Positions 52,230 through 61,102 of a stretch of 64,000 bases of DNA are shown here, in pieces. The notes under the pieces are model-generated. The model did not search any database and was not told the DNA's origin. It was given only the letters and a program-made list of their open reading frames with translations. Origin of the DNA: Jeotgalibacillus sp. S-D1. GTDB lineage: Bacteria; Bacillota; Bacilli; Bacillales; Jeotgalibacillaceae. Every line of letters starts with the position of its first letter. Within the stretch, counting starts at the first letter, position 1. The DNA lies in assembly GCF_004358665.1 (NCBI RefSeq), contig NZ_SMZR01000001.1, positions 1-64,000 of the forward strand, in the 5' to 3' direction. Made by a program: the position numbers and the translations under genes.

Positions 52230-53321
52230 ATGGCTGTGCCGACAGAACCGTTCTTTTTAATGAATCAGGTGTATCGAAAAGTATTTCCCATTGTTCATCA
52301 GCAATTAGCGCATTGGAAAGCCCAGGCGAATTTAATTCCTGACGAAGAGCTGCGCAAACAGGCAGTGGACAGCCTGGAACAAAAGTCGTTTCACTGTGAA
52401 GGCGGGGGAATAATGGCTTTGCTGGCGTTAAAATGGCGCAAGGAAGCCATTCAGTTTATCGTTGCTTATCAGACAATCAGTGATTATTTAGATAACCTTT
52501 GTGATCGCAGCACATCGCTGGATCCGGAGGATTTTGCCTGTTTACATGAAGCGATGGAAGACGCATTAACAGTTGGAGCCCCGATCCGGGATTATTACCG
52601 CTGCCGGGCCGAGCAGGAGGATAACGGGTACTTGAGTCTGCTTGTTGGGACCTGCCAAGGTGTTCTTGCTCGGCTTGAAACCTATGATGAAATTAAAATT
52701 GAGCTTTTGGAGCTGAGCAGGTATTACTGTGATCTTCAAATTCACAAACATGTTCATGAGGATGAGCGGGAACAGAGGCTGCAGCAGTGGTTTCATAAAC
52801 ACCGCGACCTTTTACCTGAAATGGAATGGTATGAATTTTCAGCGTGTACAGGATCAACACTCGGGATCTTCTGCTTGGTATCCTACGCATTTAGAAGAGA
52901 CTTTGATCCAGCTTTTTCTGCTGCGATTCGCAACGGTTATTTTCCTTACATTCAAGGTCTGCACATTCTGCTGGATTACCTGATTGACCAGGAAGAGGAT
53001 CTGGAGGAAGGAGATTTGAATTTCTGCTTCTACTATTCCAGCCATGAACAATTATTCAAAAGGCTTCAGCATTTTGTTCAGGAAGCAGATCGTCATACAG
53101 ATCAGCTACCTCACAAGCAATTTCACAAATTAATTAACCGTGGACTGCTTGGCGTATATTTATCAGACGAGAAAGTAAATAAACAAAAAAATGTCCGCCG
53201 TCTTGCTCGGAAAATGATTCGATCAAGCGGAATGATCAGTTACTTTTTTTACTTGAATGGCAGAGCCTACCGAAATGTTCAGAAATGGATTCCACGCGGT
53301 AAGTTAGCAAAAAGATTTTAG
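52230..53321 (+). CDS. ytpB: Tetraprenyl-beta-curcumene synthase YtpB
   Basis: 363 residues. A class I sesquarterpene (C35) cyclase family of Bacillus with a helical fold unlike classic terpene synthases. Features: HCEGGGIMALLALKWR near residue 54, YQTISDYLDNLCDRS near 80 (Asp-rich, metal-binding), LQIHKHVHEDERE near 172 and LDYLIDQEEDLEEGDLNFCFYY near 250 (second acidic motif). YtpB makes tetraprenyl-beta-curcumene from heptaprenyl diphosphate, leading to baciterpenes/sporulenes in spores. Coupled to ytpA by close spacing. Confidence 0.9.
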   Translation: MAVPTEPFFLMNQVYRKVFPIVHQQLAHWKAQANLIPDEELRKQAVDSLEQKSFHCEGGGIMALLALKWRKEAIQFIVAYQTISDYLDNLCDRSTSLDPEDFACLHEAMEDALTVGAPIRDYYRCRAEQEDNGYLSLLVGTCQGVLARLETYDEIKIELLELSRYYCDLQIHKHVHEDEREQRLQQWFHKHRDLLPEMEWYEFSACTGSTLGIFCLVSYAFRRDFDPAFSAAIRNGYFPYIQGLHILLDYLIDQEEDLEEGDLNFCFYYSSHEQLFKRLQHFVQEADRHTDQLPHKQFHKLINRGLLGVYLSDEKVNKQKNVRRLARKMIRSSGMISYFFYLNGRAYRNVQKWIPRGKLAKRF

Positions 53322-53326
53322 AAACA

Positions 53327-53357
53327 GGTGAAAAAGAGCAAGACACTCTATTTCACC
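53327..53357. other. Hairpin between ytpB and htpX
   Basis: GGTGAAAAAGAG/CTCTATTTCACC arms with a 7-base loop and no T-run; weak terminator or mRNA structure. Confidence 0.4.
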
Positions 53358-53412
53358 CTGATGCATCAATTATGTTAAAATATTCACATAAATAGAAAAG
53401 GGAGGCGTATAA

Positions 53413-54327
53413 ATGGGGAAAAGGATTATGCTTTTTGTTTTAACAAATATTCTTGTAATGACAACCATCGTCATTGTATGGTCCATCATTACAACGTTTA
53501 CGGATATAGGGGGTTCATTCCAAACTGGTGAACCGGGAATTGGAATTGATTTTGTTGCTCTTGGCGTATTCAGCTTAATAGTAGGCTTCGCGGGATCATT
53601 TATCTCTCTGGCGATGTCGCGCTGGATTGCCAAAATGATGATGAAGGTCAAGGTGCTGGATCCGAATGGCCAGCTGACTGCTCAGGAACGTGATGTCGTT
53701 GAAAAGGTTCACCGTTTTTCCCGTGCAGCCGGCTTGCGTCACATGCCTCAAGTTGGGATTTACCCTTCTCCGGAAGTCAATGCGTTTGCAACTGGTCCAT
53801 CTAAAAAACGTTCACTGGTAGCTGTTTCGCAAGGCCTGTTAAATTCAATGGATGATGATGCAGTTGAAGGCGTTATAGCTCACGAAGTTGCCCACGTTTC
53901 AAATGGCGACATGGTGACCATGACACTGCTTCAAGGTGTAGTAAATACATTTGTCGTATTCTTCTCAAGAATTGTGGCAATTCTTGTGTCGCGTTTAGTG
54001 CGTTCTGAATTACAGTGGATTGTCCAGATTGCCGCGATTATTGTATTCCAGATCCTGTTTTCTATTCTGGGCAGCATGGTCGTAAGTGCGTATTCAAGAC
54101 ACCGTGAATTTCATGCGGACCGTGGAGGCGGAGATTTAGCGGGTAACGATAAAATGGCACATGCTCTTCGTTCCCTGAAATCGTATGCCAACCGTGCTCA
54201 AGCCAAAAATTATACAGATGACTCTGCTGTTCAGACGATGAAAATCAACGGAAAAGGCGGGATGGCCAAGTTTTTCTCTACACATCCTGATTTAGACGAA
54301 CGAATTGCTCGCCTGGAAAGACGATAA
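53413..54327 (+). CDS. htpX: Membrane zinc metalloprotease HtpX
   Basis: 304 residues, M48 family. It degrades damaged membrane proteins together with FtsH. Two N-terminal membrane helices (about 5-25 and 38-60), the zinc site [10 protein letters not shown] near residue 159, two further helices ([16 protein letters not shown] and [19 protein letters not shown]), then the third ligand region [14 protein letters not shown] near 235. The start has GGGAGG. Single gene with its own terminator. Confidence 0.95.
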   Translation: MGKRIMLFVLTNILVMTTIVIVWSIITTFTDIGGSFQTGEPGIGIDFVALGVFSLIVGFAGSFISLAMSRWIAKMMMKVKVLDPNGQLTAQERDVVEKVHRFSRAAGLRHMPQVGIYPSPEVNAFATGPSKKRSLVAVSQGLLNSMDDDAVEGVIAHEVAHVSNGDMVTMTLLQGVVNTFVVFFSRIVAILVSRLVRSELQWIVQIAAIIVFQILFSILGSMVVSAYSRHREFHADRGGGDLAGNDKMAHALRSLKSYANRAQAKNYTDDSAVQTMKINGKGGMAKFFSTHPDLDERIARLERR

Positions 54328-54329
54328 AA

Positions 54330-54365
54330 TGCATGCTGTCCTGTTACAGGGCGGCATTTTTTTAT
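54330..54365 (+). terminator. Terminator of htpX
   Basis: Imperfect AAAATGC...GCATTTT hairpin with GTCCTG/CAGGGC inside and a T7 tail. Confidence 0.7.
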
Positions 54366-54520
54366 GCAAAAAAACCTGTGCCATTTAAGATTAAATGTCA
54401 TTTTTCATGTTTAGCTTACCAAACGTTCACTCTCGCATCCGGCCATGATGCATAAGTCGCATTGTTCGACTTTTCAAAGTGGATTTAGAATAATAGAACT
54501 CATAAAGGAGTGAAGCGATT

Positions 54521-55522
54521 ATGGCATTAACATTAAGTATATTGGATCAGTCGGCCATTTCTGAGGGAGGGTCTGCTGAACAGGGTCTGCAACAGACGAT
54601 AGAGCTGGCAAAAAGAGCAGAGGAATGGGGTTTTCATCGATTCTGGGTGTCAGAACATCATGACGCCTCAACACTTGCGGGATCTTCCCCTGAGGTGCTG
54701 ATTTCGCATCTTGCTGCTAAAACAAATACCATTCGTGTTGGTTCTGGCGGTGTGATGCTTCCGCATTACAGTGCATATAAAGTGGCTGAAAATTTTAAAG
54801 TACTGGAAGGTTTGACACCAGGCAGAATAGATGTTGGGATTGGACGTGCACCTGGTGGGATGCCTCGGGCTTCGTATGCATTATCTGATGGCAAACAGCG
54901 TGATATTAATCGCTATCCTGAACAAATAGATGAACTGCTACATCATCTGCACGATGACCTGCCTGAAGGCCACCCGTACTATGGATTAAAAGCCACACCG
55001 GTGACAAAAACCACTCCGGATGTCTGGGTGCTCGGTTCAAGTCCATCTTCTGCACTGACAGCAGCCGAAAAAGGACTGCCCTATACCTTCGCGCTTTTCA
55101 TTAATGGAGAAGGCGGTCCTTATTATATGAATCAATATCTCCAGTCCTTTCAGCCATCCCGTTATTATGAAAAACCGCAAAATAATGTGGCGGTTTTTAC
55201 GATCTGTGGAGAAACAATGGAGGATGCAGAGCGCATTGCTTCCAGTCTTGATTTATCCATGATTATGCTGGAGCAGGGCATGCCGTCAAAGGGCACACCA
55301 AGTCCGGATACGGCAATGAACTATCCCTACAGCACATTTGAGAAAGCCCGAATTCTTGAAAACCGCAAGCGGATGATTGTTGGCGATATTGACCATGTAG
55401 AACGAGAATTGCACCGCATCAGTGATGAATACCAAACCACTGAGATTATGCTGACAACGATTGCGTTTGATTTTAACGATAAGCTAAAATCATTTGAACG
55501 GATTGCTAAGAGAATGCTGTGA
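54521..55522 (+). CDS. LLM-class flavin-dependent oxidoreductase
   Basis: 333 residues, luciferase-like monooxygenase (MsnO8 subgroup). Marks: LSILDQSAISEG at the N-terminus, FHRFWVSEHHDASTLAGSSPEVL near residue 38, GSGGVMLPHYSAYKVAENFKVLE near 78 and RIDVGIGRAPGG near 107. FMNH2-dependent oxidation of an unknown substrate. GGAG precedes the start. No partner reductase is encoded next to it. Confidence 0.9.
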   Translation: MALTLSILDQSAISEGGSAEQGLQQTIELAKRAEEWGFHRFWVSEHHDASTLAGSSPEVLISHLAAKTNTIRVGSGGVMLPHYSAYKVAENFKVLEGLTPGRIDVGIGRAPGGMPRASYALSDGKQRDINRYPEQIDELLHHLHDDLPEGHPYYGLKATPVTKTTPDVWVLGSSPSSALTAAEKGLPYTFALFINGEGGPYYMNQYLQSFQPSRYYEKPQNNVAVFTICGETMEDAERIASSLDLSMIMLEQGMPSKGTPSPDTAMNYPYSTFEKARILENRKRMIVGDIDHVERELHRISDEYQTTEIMLTTIAFDFNDKLKSFERIAKRML

Positions 55523-55572
55523 AAATCGATATAGACCGCAGATTTATCTAGTGGTTCTAAGCATAAAATTCT

Positions 55573-55597
55573 AAACCGCCTAATTGGCGGTTTTTTT
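55573..55597 (+). terminator. Terminator of the flavin monooxygenase gene
   Basis: AACCGCC-TAATT-GGCGGTT hairpin followed by T5. Confidence 0.85.
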
Positions 55598-55628
55598 ATG
55601 GGTGACATCAAACACAGTTTAAACCTGT

Positions 55629-55690
55629 ACTTCTACAGCTTACCTCTACACTTCTACATTTCCCACCCCAACTTCTACATTTCCCGTAAA
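55629..55690. repeat. 21-bp-phased short repeats, array 2
   Basis: ACTTCTACA begins at 55629, 55650 and 55671, exactly 21 bases apart; the last two copies extend to ACTTCTACATTTCCC. No coding potential. Related to the array at 32839-32910. Confidence 0.7.
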
Positions 55691-55932
55691 TCTATCTCTT
55701 GAATGAAAATGAATAAAAAGTAAAAATTGGTACATAGAGTTATTTTATTAAAGGTTCTTTGTTTTTTTAATAGAAAAGCTGCGTGAAAGTTGGAACAGAG
55801 GTTTGAAAAAAGGCAGGGACATAGCCATAAAAGAAGGCTCTCCCCAAAAACTTTCGTGAGAGCTTTCTTCTTATCTATGCTGGATCATTGTCTTTTTTGA
55901 TAACCGAATAAGCCATCCACGTAGGTTCATTG

Positions 55933-56048
55933 AAGCGGAAGGCGGTGACTCCTGCGGGATGCAGCGGGGAAGGTGAGACACTGAAGATGCGCAGCATCGA
56001 AGTGGCTCACCCCCGCCCCGCGGAAAGCACCGCCTGGAGCGGAAATGA
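55933..56048. repeat. Dispersed palindromic element (copy 4, best preserved)
   Basis: GCGGAAGGCGGTGACTCC at the left end and CACCGCCTGGAGCGGAA at the right are inverted. GGTGAGACAC pairs in part with GTGGCTCACC, and GATGC-GCA-GCATC is at the centre. The whole piece can fold into one long hairpin. The type is common in Bacillaceae intergenic regions. A GGGACATAG at 55816 upstream recalls copy 3. Confidence 0.7.
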
Positions 56049-56146
56049 CCCGGTCTCCTTTAGAGCCTTCATTTGCTTTCCTAGTCATTACCGATAATAC
56101 AGAGATAATTTTGGTATAATTTAATTCATGGAAGGGAGCTGTAAAA

Positions 56147-57787
56147 ATGAAAAAGACGTGGTGGAAGGAAGCTGTTGTCTACCAGGTGTACTGGCGCAGC
56201 TTTTATGATAGTAACGGGGACGGCATTGGTGATCTTCAAGGGGTTATTGAAAAGCTGGATTACATACAAGAGCTTGGAGCAGATGTCATATGGCTGAATC
56301 CTTTTTATGAATCGCCTGACCGTGATAATGGATATGATATTTCCGATTATGAAAAGATTATGAGTAAAGCTGGAAACATGGAGATTTTTGAAAGGTTAGT
56401 AGATGAAATTCATGACCGTGGTATGAAAGTAATTATGGATTTGGTAGTGAATCATACATCAGATCAGCATTCCTGGTTCCTGGAATCAAAATCCTCTTTA
56501 GATAATGAAAAGCGTGACTGGTATATTTGGAAGCAGCCTAAAAATGGAGGCAAGCCTAATAACTGGCGCTCTTATTTCGAACCTTCAACTTGGACATTTG
56601 ATGAGCGTACGGGTGAGTATTATTTTCATTCCTTTGCAGTGGAACAGCCTGATCTGAACTGGCAGAATGAAGACCTTCGTCATGAGATCTACCGTATGAT
56701 GCGATCATGGCTGGATAAAGGGATTGACGGTTTCCGGATGGATGTAATTAATTTACTGGCAAAGCAGGATGGCTTTCCAGACGCAGAGAATCCGGATCAT
56801 ATTAGCTACTTAGCCGATAATCCAGGCATTCATGAGTACCTGCAGGAAATGAACCGTGAAGTGCTGCAGCATTATGATGGGATGACTGTTGGGGAGATCC
56901 CTTTTGTAACCCCTGAAACTGGTCTTTTATATGTGCATGAAGACCGCAACGAACTGAATACTCTTTTCCATTTTCAAGTAGCGGATGAGATGCCGGTGAT
57001 GGATTTGCCTAAATACAAAGAAATCCAGGAAAACTGGTATAAAGGTCTGCAGGGAAAAGGCTGGAACTCTCAGTTTTTAAATAATCACGATCATACAAGA
57101 CAGGTCACAAGATATGGAAACGACGGGAAGTACCGAACAGAGTCAGCTAAGCTTTTAGCGACCATGCTCCATACGCTGCCCGGCATGCCATATGTGTACC
57201 AGGGAGAAGAACTAGGCATGACCGGTGTCCGTTTTGATTCCATCGAGGATTATAACGATATTGCCATGAAAAATAAGTACAAAGAAGAAGTAGAGAAAGG
57301 CGGAGATCCTAAAGAAGTGTTTGAAGGTCTGCTGCTTTTGAGCCGGGACAATTCCAGAACGCCAATGCATTGGAATGACAGCAAAAATGCCGGTTTTTCA
57401 AATGCAGAGCCCTGGATTAATATTAATCCAAATTATAAATCGATTAATGCACAACAGGCACTTGAAGATCCTCATTCAATTTTTTACTATTACAAAAAGC
57501 TGATCTCACTCCGAAAAGAAAACCCGGTAATGGTTTATGGAGATTACGAAGACCTTTCCAAGGATCATGAAAAATTATATGTTTACACCCGATCATATGA
57601 AAATAAGACCTGGCTCATTATGCTCAATCACTCAGATCATGAGCAAGTCTATCAAATGAAGGAAGAGTTGAGCGGATCCGATGTCATTCTTGTTATCGGG
57701 AACTACAAGAATGATGCTGATAAATCGATTCTGCCTTCATCATTTACCCTTAAGCCGCATGAAGCACGCGTGTATGAGATAGACTGA
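56147..57787 (+). CDS. malL: GH13 alpha-glucosidase, oligo-1,6-glucosidase type
   Basis: 546 residues, GH13 subfamily 31. It hydrolyses short isomalto- or malto-oligosaccharides inside the cell (no signal peptide). Conserved regions: DLVVNHTSDQHSWF near residue 98, GFRMDVINLL near 196 with the nucleophile Asp, VGEIPFVTPE near 251 with the acid/base Glu, and LNNHDHTRQ near 320. The residue after the nucleophile is Val, which in this subfamily marks preference for alpha-1,6 links. Its own terminator follows. A trehalose-6-phosphate hydrolase is possible but no PTS partner is near. Confidence 0.88.
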   Translation: MKKTWWKEAVVYQVYWRSFYDSNGDGIGDLQGVIEKLDYIQELGADVIWLNPFYESPDRDNGYDISDYEKIMSKAGNMEIFERLVDEIHDRGMKVIMDLVVNHTSDQHSWFLESKSSLDNEKRDWYIWKQPKNGGKPNNWRSYFEPSTWTFDERTGEYYFHSFAVEQPDLNWQNEDLRHEIYRMMRSWLDKGIDGFRMDVINLLAKQDGFPDAENPDHISYLADNPGIHEYLQEMNREVLQHYDGMTVGEIPFVTPETGLLYVHEDRNELNTLFHFQVADEMPVMDLPKYKEIQENWYKGLQGKGWNSQFLNNHDHTRQVTRYGNDGKYRTESAKLLATMLHTLPGMPYVYQGEELGMTGVRFDSIEDYNDIAMKNKYKEEVEKGGDPKEVFEGLLLLSRDNSRTPMHWNDSKNAGFSNAEPWININPNYKSINAQQALEDPHSIFYYYKKLISLRKENPVMVYGDYEDLSKDHEKLYVYTRSYENKTWLIMLNHSDHEQVYQMKEELSGSDVILVIGNYKNDADKSILPSSFTLKPHEARVYEID

Positions 57788-57799
57788 ATATTGACTGCA

Positions 57800-57832
57800 A
57801 ACTGCACTTCCTTTAGAGGTGCAGTCTTTTTT
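57800..57832 (+). terminator. Terminator of the GH13 gene
   Basis: ACTGCAC/GTGCAGT hairpin followed by CTTTTTT. Confidence 0.8.
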
Positions 57833-58052
57833 ATGTCTTCATCTACAATGATTGTTCATCTGAAACCAAAAACAAATTTGTTATTTTATGTTAATCTGAA
57901 TGGTAGGAGGTTGGGTGGCAAAGAACGTGTGAAAATTTTTGAAAAAATGCTATTTTTTCAGGCGTACATACATATACATGGTAAGGTTCGCAGTTATAGG
58001 AGAAGCCGGATGTTCGTTTGTAAGAGATTGTGAAGAATTAAGGGAGGAATCT

Positions 58053-58616
58053 ATGTATATTATTATCGGTATTTCGTTAGTCTTATTTATTCTTGTTTTT
58101 TTGGCAGCAGCGAAGTTTACCCCGGATTCAGAAATGATGAACAGCTTTGAGGTAGGTGGATTTAAAAAACTGATGATTGGACTTAGTGCTGCAGCTGTTC
58201 TCTCCATTTCGTATGGCGTCTACCAGCACGTAACCTATCAGCTTCCGTTTATCGATATTAAAGTGGGGACGAAGAATTATACGATATTTGGAGATATTGG
58301 AGAGATTGGTTATTTCACAGACGGGCTCGTCACTAAAGGGGAAGAAACGGAGCTCTACTTAGTGTCCTGGAACGGTCCGATCTCAACTGACAGCAATATT
58401 GTTCTCACATATCCTTCCGGCGAAATGGAAGCCTGGCAACCCCGGCTGGCAATCGCCGATAATCAATCCATAGAGGCAGTAAAAAATAATCATAATATAA
58501 ACGAAATTTATGAGGCCTCACCTTTTACCTTCAAAGAAGCTGGTGAGGTAGAGGTTAGCGTGCAAGACGAAAACGATTCAATCACATCTTTTATTATTGA
58601 TGTCAGGCAGCAATAA
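58053..58616 (+). CDS. Unrecognised membrane protein
   Basis: 187 residues; family not recognised. Two hydrophobic segments at the N-terminus (IIIGISLVLFILVFLAAA, about residues 3-20, and LMIGLSAAAVLSISYGVY, about 40-57) are followed by a beta-rich domain of about 125 residues, probably outside the cell (EIGYFTDGLVTKGEETELYLVSW and on), ending in VSVQDENDSITSFIIDVRQ, a strand-rich pattern like an Ig-type fold. The start at 58053 has GGGAGG; the longer frame is not needed. Single gene with a hairpin after it. Confidence 0.6.
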   Translation: MYIIIGISLVLFILVFLAAAKFTPDSEMMNSFEVGGFKKLMIGLSAAAVLSISYGVYQHVTYQLPFIDIKVGTKNYTIFGDIGEIGYFTDGLVTKGEETELYLVSWNGPISTDSNIVLTYPSGEMEAWQPRLAIADNQSIEAVKNNHNINEIYEASPFTFKEAGEVEVSVQDENDSITSFIIDVRQQ

Positions 58617-58649
58617 TTGTCCGATTTTGAGTTTAGCAGCATACCTTAT

Positions 58650-58678
58650 CAGGCCGCTCTTTTATCAGGGCGGCTTAT
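58650..58678 (+). terminator. Hairpin after the membrane protein gene
   Basis: GGCCGCTC/GGGCGGCT arms followed by TATTACA; weak T-run. Confidence 0.4.
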
Positions 58679-58703
58679 TACAAAAATATTGGAGGCAGTA
58701 TAA

Positions 58704-59102
58704 ATGACGATGACATATGAGGCAATTATCAATCTTCCAATCTCACATAATGAAGTGCCGGAATTAAGAGAGGCGAATGGATGGGATAGAAGAGATGACG
58801 ATTTTCCCCTGTTGTTTCATCGCTGCAATTTTTGGGCGGGGGTGAGGGATCAGGAAAATAAGCTCATTGGTTTTGGATACATAGCGGGAATGGGCCTGCA
58901 GCATGGATATATGGAAGATATTCTTATTTCCCCGGACTATCAAAACTTAGGGATAGGCGGTCAGCTCGTTAAAACCTTATTGCACGAAGCAAAAAACACC
59001 GGTTTGGAAATTGTGACACTGACTTTTAATGAAAAACATACTCGATTCTATCAAAACTGCGGCTTCACTTCTTGTACCGGAGGGGTATGGAGAGCAAAAT
59101 AA
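58704..59102 (+). CDS. GNAT-family N-acetyltransferase
   Basis: 132 residues. Core GNAT features: a beta-bulge strand region MEDILISPDYQNLGIGGQLVKTLL near residue 73 with the acetyl-CoA P-loop-like QNLGIGG, then LTFNEKHTRFYQNCGF near 108. Substrate unknown. Good GGAGG site. Single gene. Confidence 0.85.
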   Translation: MTMTYEAIINLPISHNEVPELREANGWDRRDDDFPLLFHRCNFWAGVRDQENKLIGFGYIAGMGLQHGYMEDILISPDYQNLGIGGQLVKTLLHEAKNTGLEIVTLTFNEKHTRFYQNCGFTSCTGGVWRAK

Positions 59103-59308
59103 AAACCTCCCAGACTGGTTTTGCTTATGGACTTAGCATAAAAATAATCGATAATTTTAGTCCAGCCCTTTAAATAAGGAATGGCTGATTTTGAAAAATC
59201 GTATAGCAATAATGAAATGGATATGCTACGTTCATTTAAAGAAAAATGGATGGATTAAAATTTTTTTATATAGGTTTTTTTCTTTTTAGTGATGCTGGAG
59301 GAGATGGC

Positions 59309-61102
59309 ATGTTCTTTTCACTTCGTAATCGATTGTTTCTGATTTTTACCTTTTTACTTACAATTCCATTTGTCGTGCTTTCTATTATTATTCCAAACTG
59401 GCTAACATCGATGATCGAGGAACAGACGCAGGAATTAACGGTTGAAATGATGGATCAATATTCTCTTTATATTGATTCTATCACCACTCAGGCAGAAGAT
59501 CTTGGGAAGCAGGTGCTTCTCAACCAATCGACCCAGCAGTGGCTGAAAACAGAGAAGGACGGGGATGAAACTTCGCAAGAGGAGTTGTTTCTGATGAAGA
59601 ATCAGGTTCAAACGATGCTTTCCTCCGTTATGATTAATAATTCGAACTCCATGTCGATCTCCATATTTCTTAATGATGGTACAGGAACATGGGGGGATAA
59701 CCCTAACCTGCAGGAAACAGACTGGTATATTAACTTTACTGAAAATCAGCAAAATTTCACCAGGTCACACGTGGATCCATATCAGCAGTCAGAAGGAATA
59801 CAAAAAAGCCAGGTTAACAGCTACATACTGCCTTTGTTTGATATGAATACAATTGCTGTAAGCGGCATTATAAAAGTGAACTTTCCCTCATCACTACTTA
59901 AAGATGCACTGAGTAAGAATGCAGCTGGACAGAGCGGTCGGACTTATATTATTAATGAGCAAGCTCAAAATGTACTGGACGGTCAAATTCAAACACCACT
60001 TGATGTATTAAACAAAAGTGTCCGTCAGATAAATAATAATGGAAATGAAAAAGGATTAATCGAAACGGATTTTGATGGTGATACTTATTTTGTTTTTTAT
60101 CAGAAATTGCCAATAGGCAACTGGATATTGATGAACGAAGTGACCGAATCAAATCTGTTTGCTCAGGTGCATGACCTGCAGAGGACGCTGTTTTTATCCA
60201 GTGCCGCCATTTTTATATTAACCATTTTGGCATCCTTTTTTCTCTCGTCCAACATCGTAAATCCATTAGGGAAATTGGCAAAAGCAATGAAATTTATTGA
60301 ACGCGGTGATTTTGCCGGAGCGAAGCGGTTTATGCCTTCAATTAAATCAAAAAACCATGAAGTCGGTTATCTTGTGAATGTAGTGGATCACACGATCGAT
60401 CAGTTGAAAAATGTAATTGAAACAGAATATGAAGCAAATATTCGAAGAAAAGATGCTGAATATAAAGCGCTGCTTCTGCAAATCAATCCTCATTTTATGA
60501 ACAATACACTCGAGATTATAGGCGGACTGGCAGCTCAGGGTAAAAATAAAGAAGTCGTGAATGTAAGTGTTTATCTGGGGAGAATGATGAGGTACTCCTT
60601 AAATACACACAGCAGTGAAGTAAGGCTAAAAGAAGAATTGTCCTATATTCATAGTTACACAGATATTCTTAAGCTTCGTTATGAAGATAGTCTAACAGTG
60701 GAAATAATAGAAGATCCTGAAGCCAGTGATCTGTCAATTATCAAATTCATTTTACAGCCTCTCGTTGAAAATGCAGTTCAATATAGCTTTTCAGAGAAAA
60801 ATTCCGCCGAGGTCTCCATTCGTACAACAAAAAGATTGAATCAGGTACTGATTGAAGTGGAAGATAAAGGGGCTGGAATGTCTGAAAAGATGGTAAATCA
60901 TCTGCTTTCCTTTACAAATAATGTTTTAGAAAGCAAGGGTGAGAGTATTGGTCTGAAAAATGTATTAGGCAGATTAACCCTATACTACGGAGAAAATTTC
61001 TCCTATCAGATAGATTCCCAGTTAAACCAAGGAACAAAGATCACATTATGTATTAATGTTTCAAAGGGGGAAGGACATGCTGAACGTAATGATTACAGAT
61101 GA
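59309..61102 (+). CDS. Sensor histidine kinase, YesM family
   Basis: 597 residues. Two membrane helices (about residues 9-31 and 285-310) enclose an extracellular Cache-like sensing domain of about 250 residues. HAMP follows (NPLGKLAKAMKFIERGDF), then the His_kinase domain with phosphoacceptor His395 in QINPHFMNN, and an HATPase with LVENAVQYSF (N box) and DKGAGMS (G1 box). Tyr is usual before the Asn of the H-box (HFLYN); here it is MNN. YesM-type kinases respond to carbohydrates. GGAGG precedes the ATG at 59309. Overlaps the regulator gene by 26 bases. Confidence 0.9.
   Translation: MFFSLRNRLFLIFTFLLTIPFVVLSIIIPNWLTSMIEEQTQELTVEMMDQYSLYIDSITTQAEDLGKQVLLNQSTQQWLKTEKDGDETSQEELFLMKNQVQTMLSSVMINNSNSMSISIFLNDGTGTWGDNPNLQETDWYINFTENQQNFTRSHVDPYQQSEGIQKSQVNSYILPLFDMNTIAVSGIIKVNFPSSLLKDALSKNAAGQSGRTYIINEQAQNVLDGQIQTPLDVLNKSVRQINNNGNEKGLIETDFDGDTYFVFYQKLPIGNWILMNEVTESNLFAQVHDLQRTLFLSSAAIFILTILASFFLSSNIVNPLGKLAKAMKFIERGDFAGAKRFMPSIKSKNHEVGYLVNVVDHTIDQLKNVIETEYEANIRRKDAEYKALLLQINPHFMNNTLEIIGGLAAQGKNKEVVNVSVYLGRMMRYSLNTHSSEVRLKEELSYIHSYTDILKLRYEDSLTVEIIEDPEASDLSIIKFILQPLVENAVQYSFSEKNSAEVSIRTTKRLNQVLIEVEDKGAGMSEKMVNHLLSFTNNVLESKGESIGLKNVLGRLTLYYGENFSYQIDSQLNQGTKITLCINVSKGEGHAERNDYR

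Noticed and set aside
55620-55690. CRISPR array from the spaced short repeats
   Set aside because: The repeats are only about 9-15 bases at 21-base spacing and there are no cas genes.
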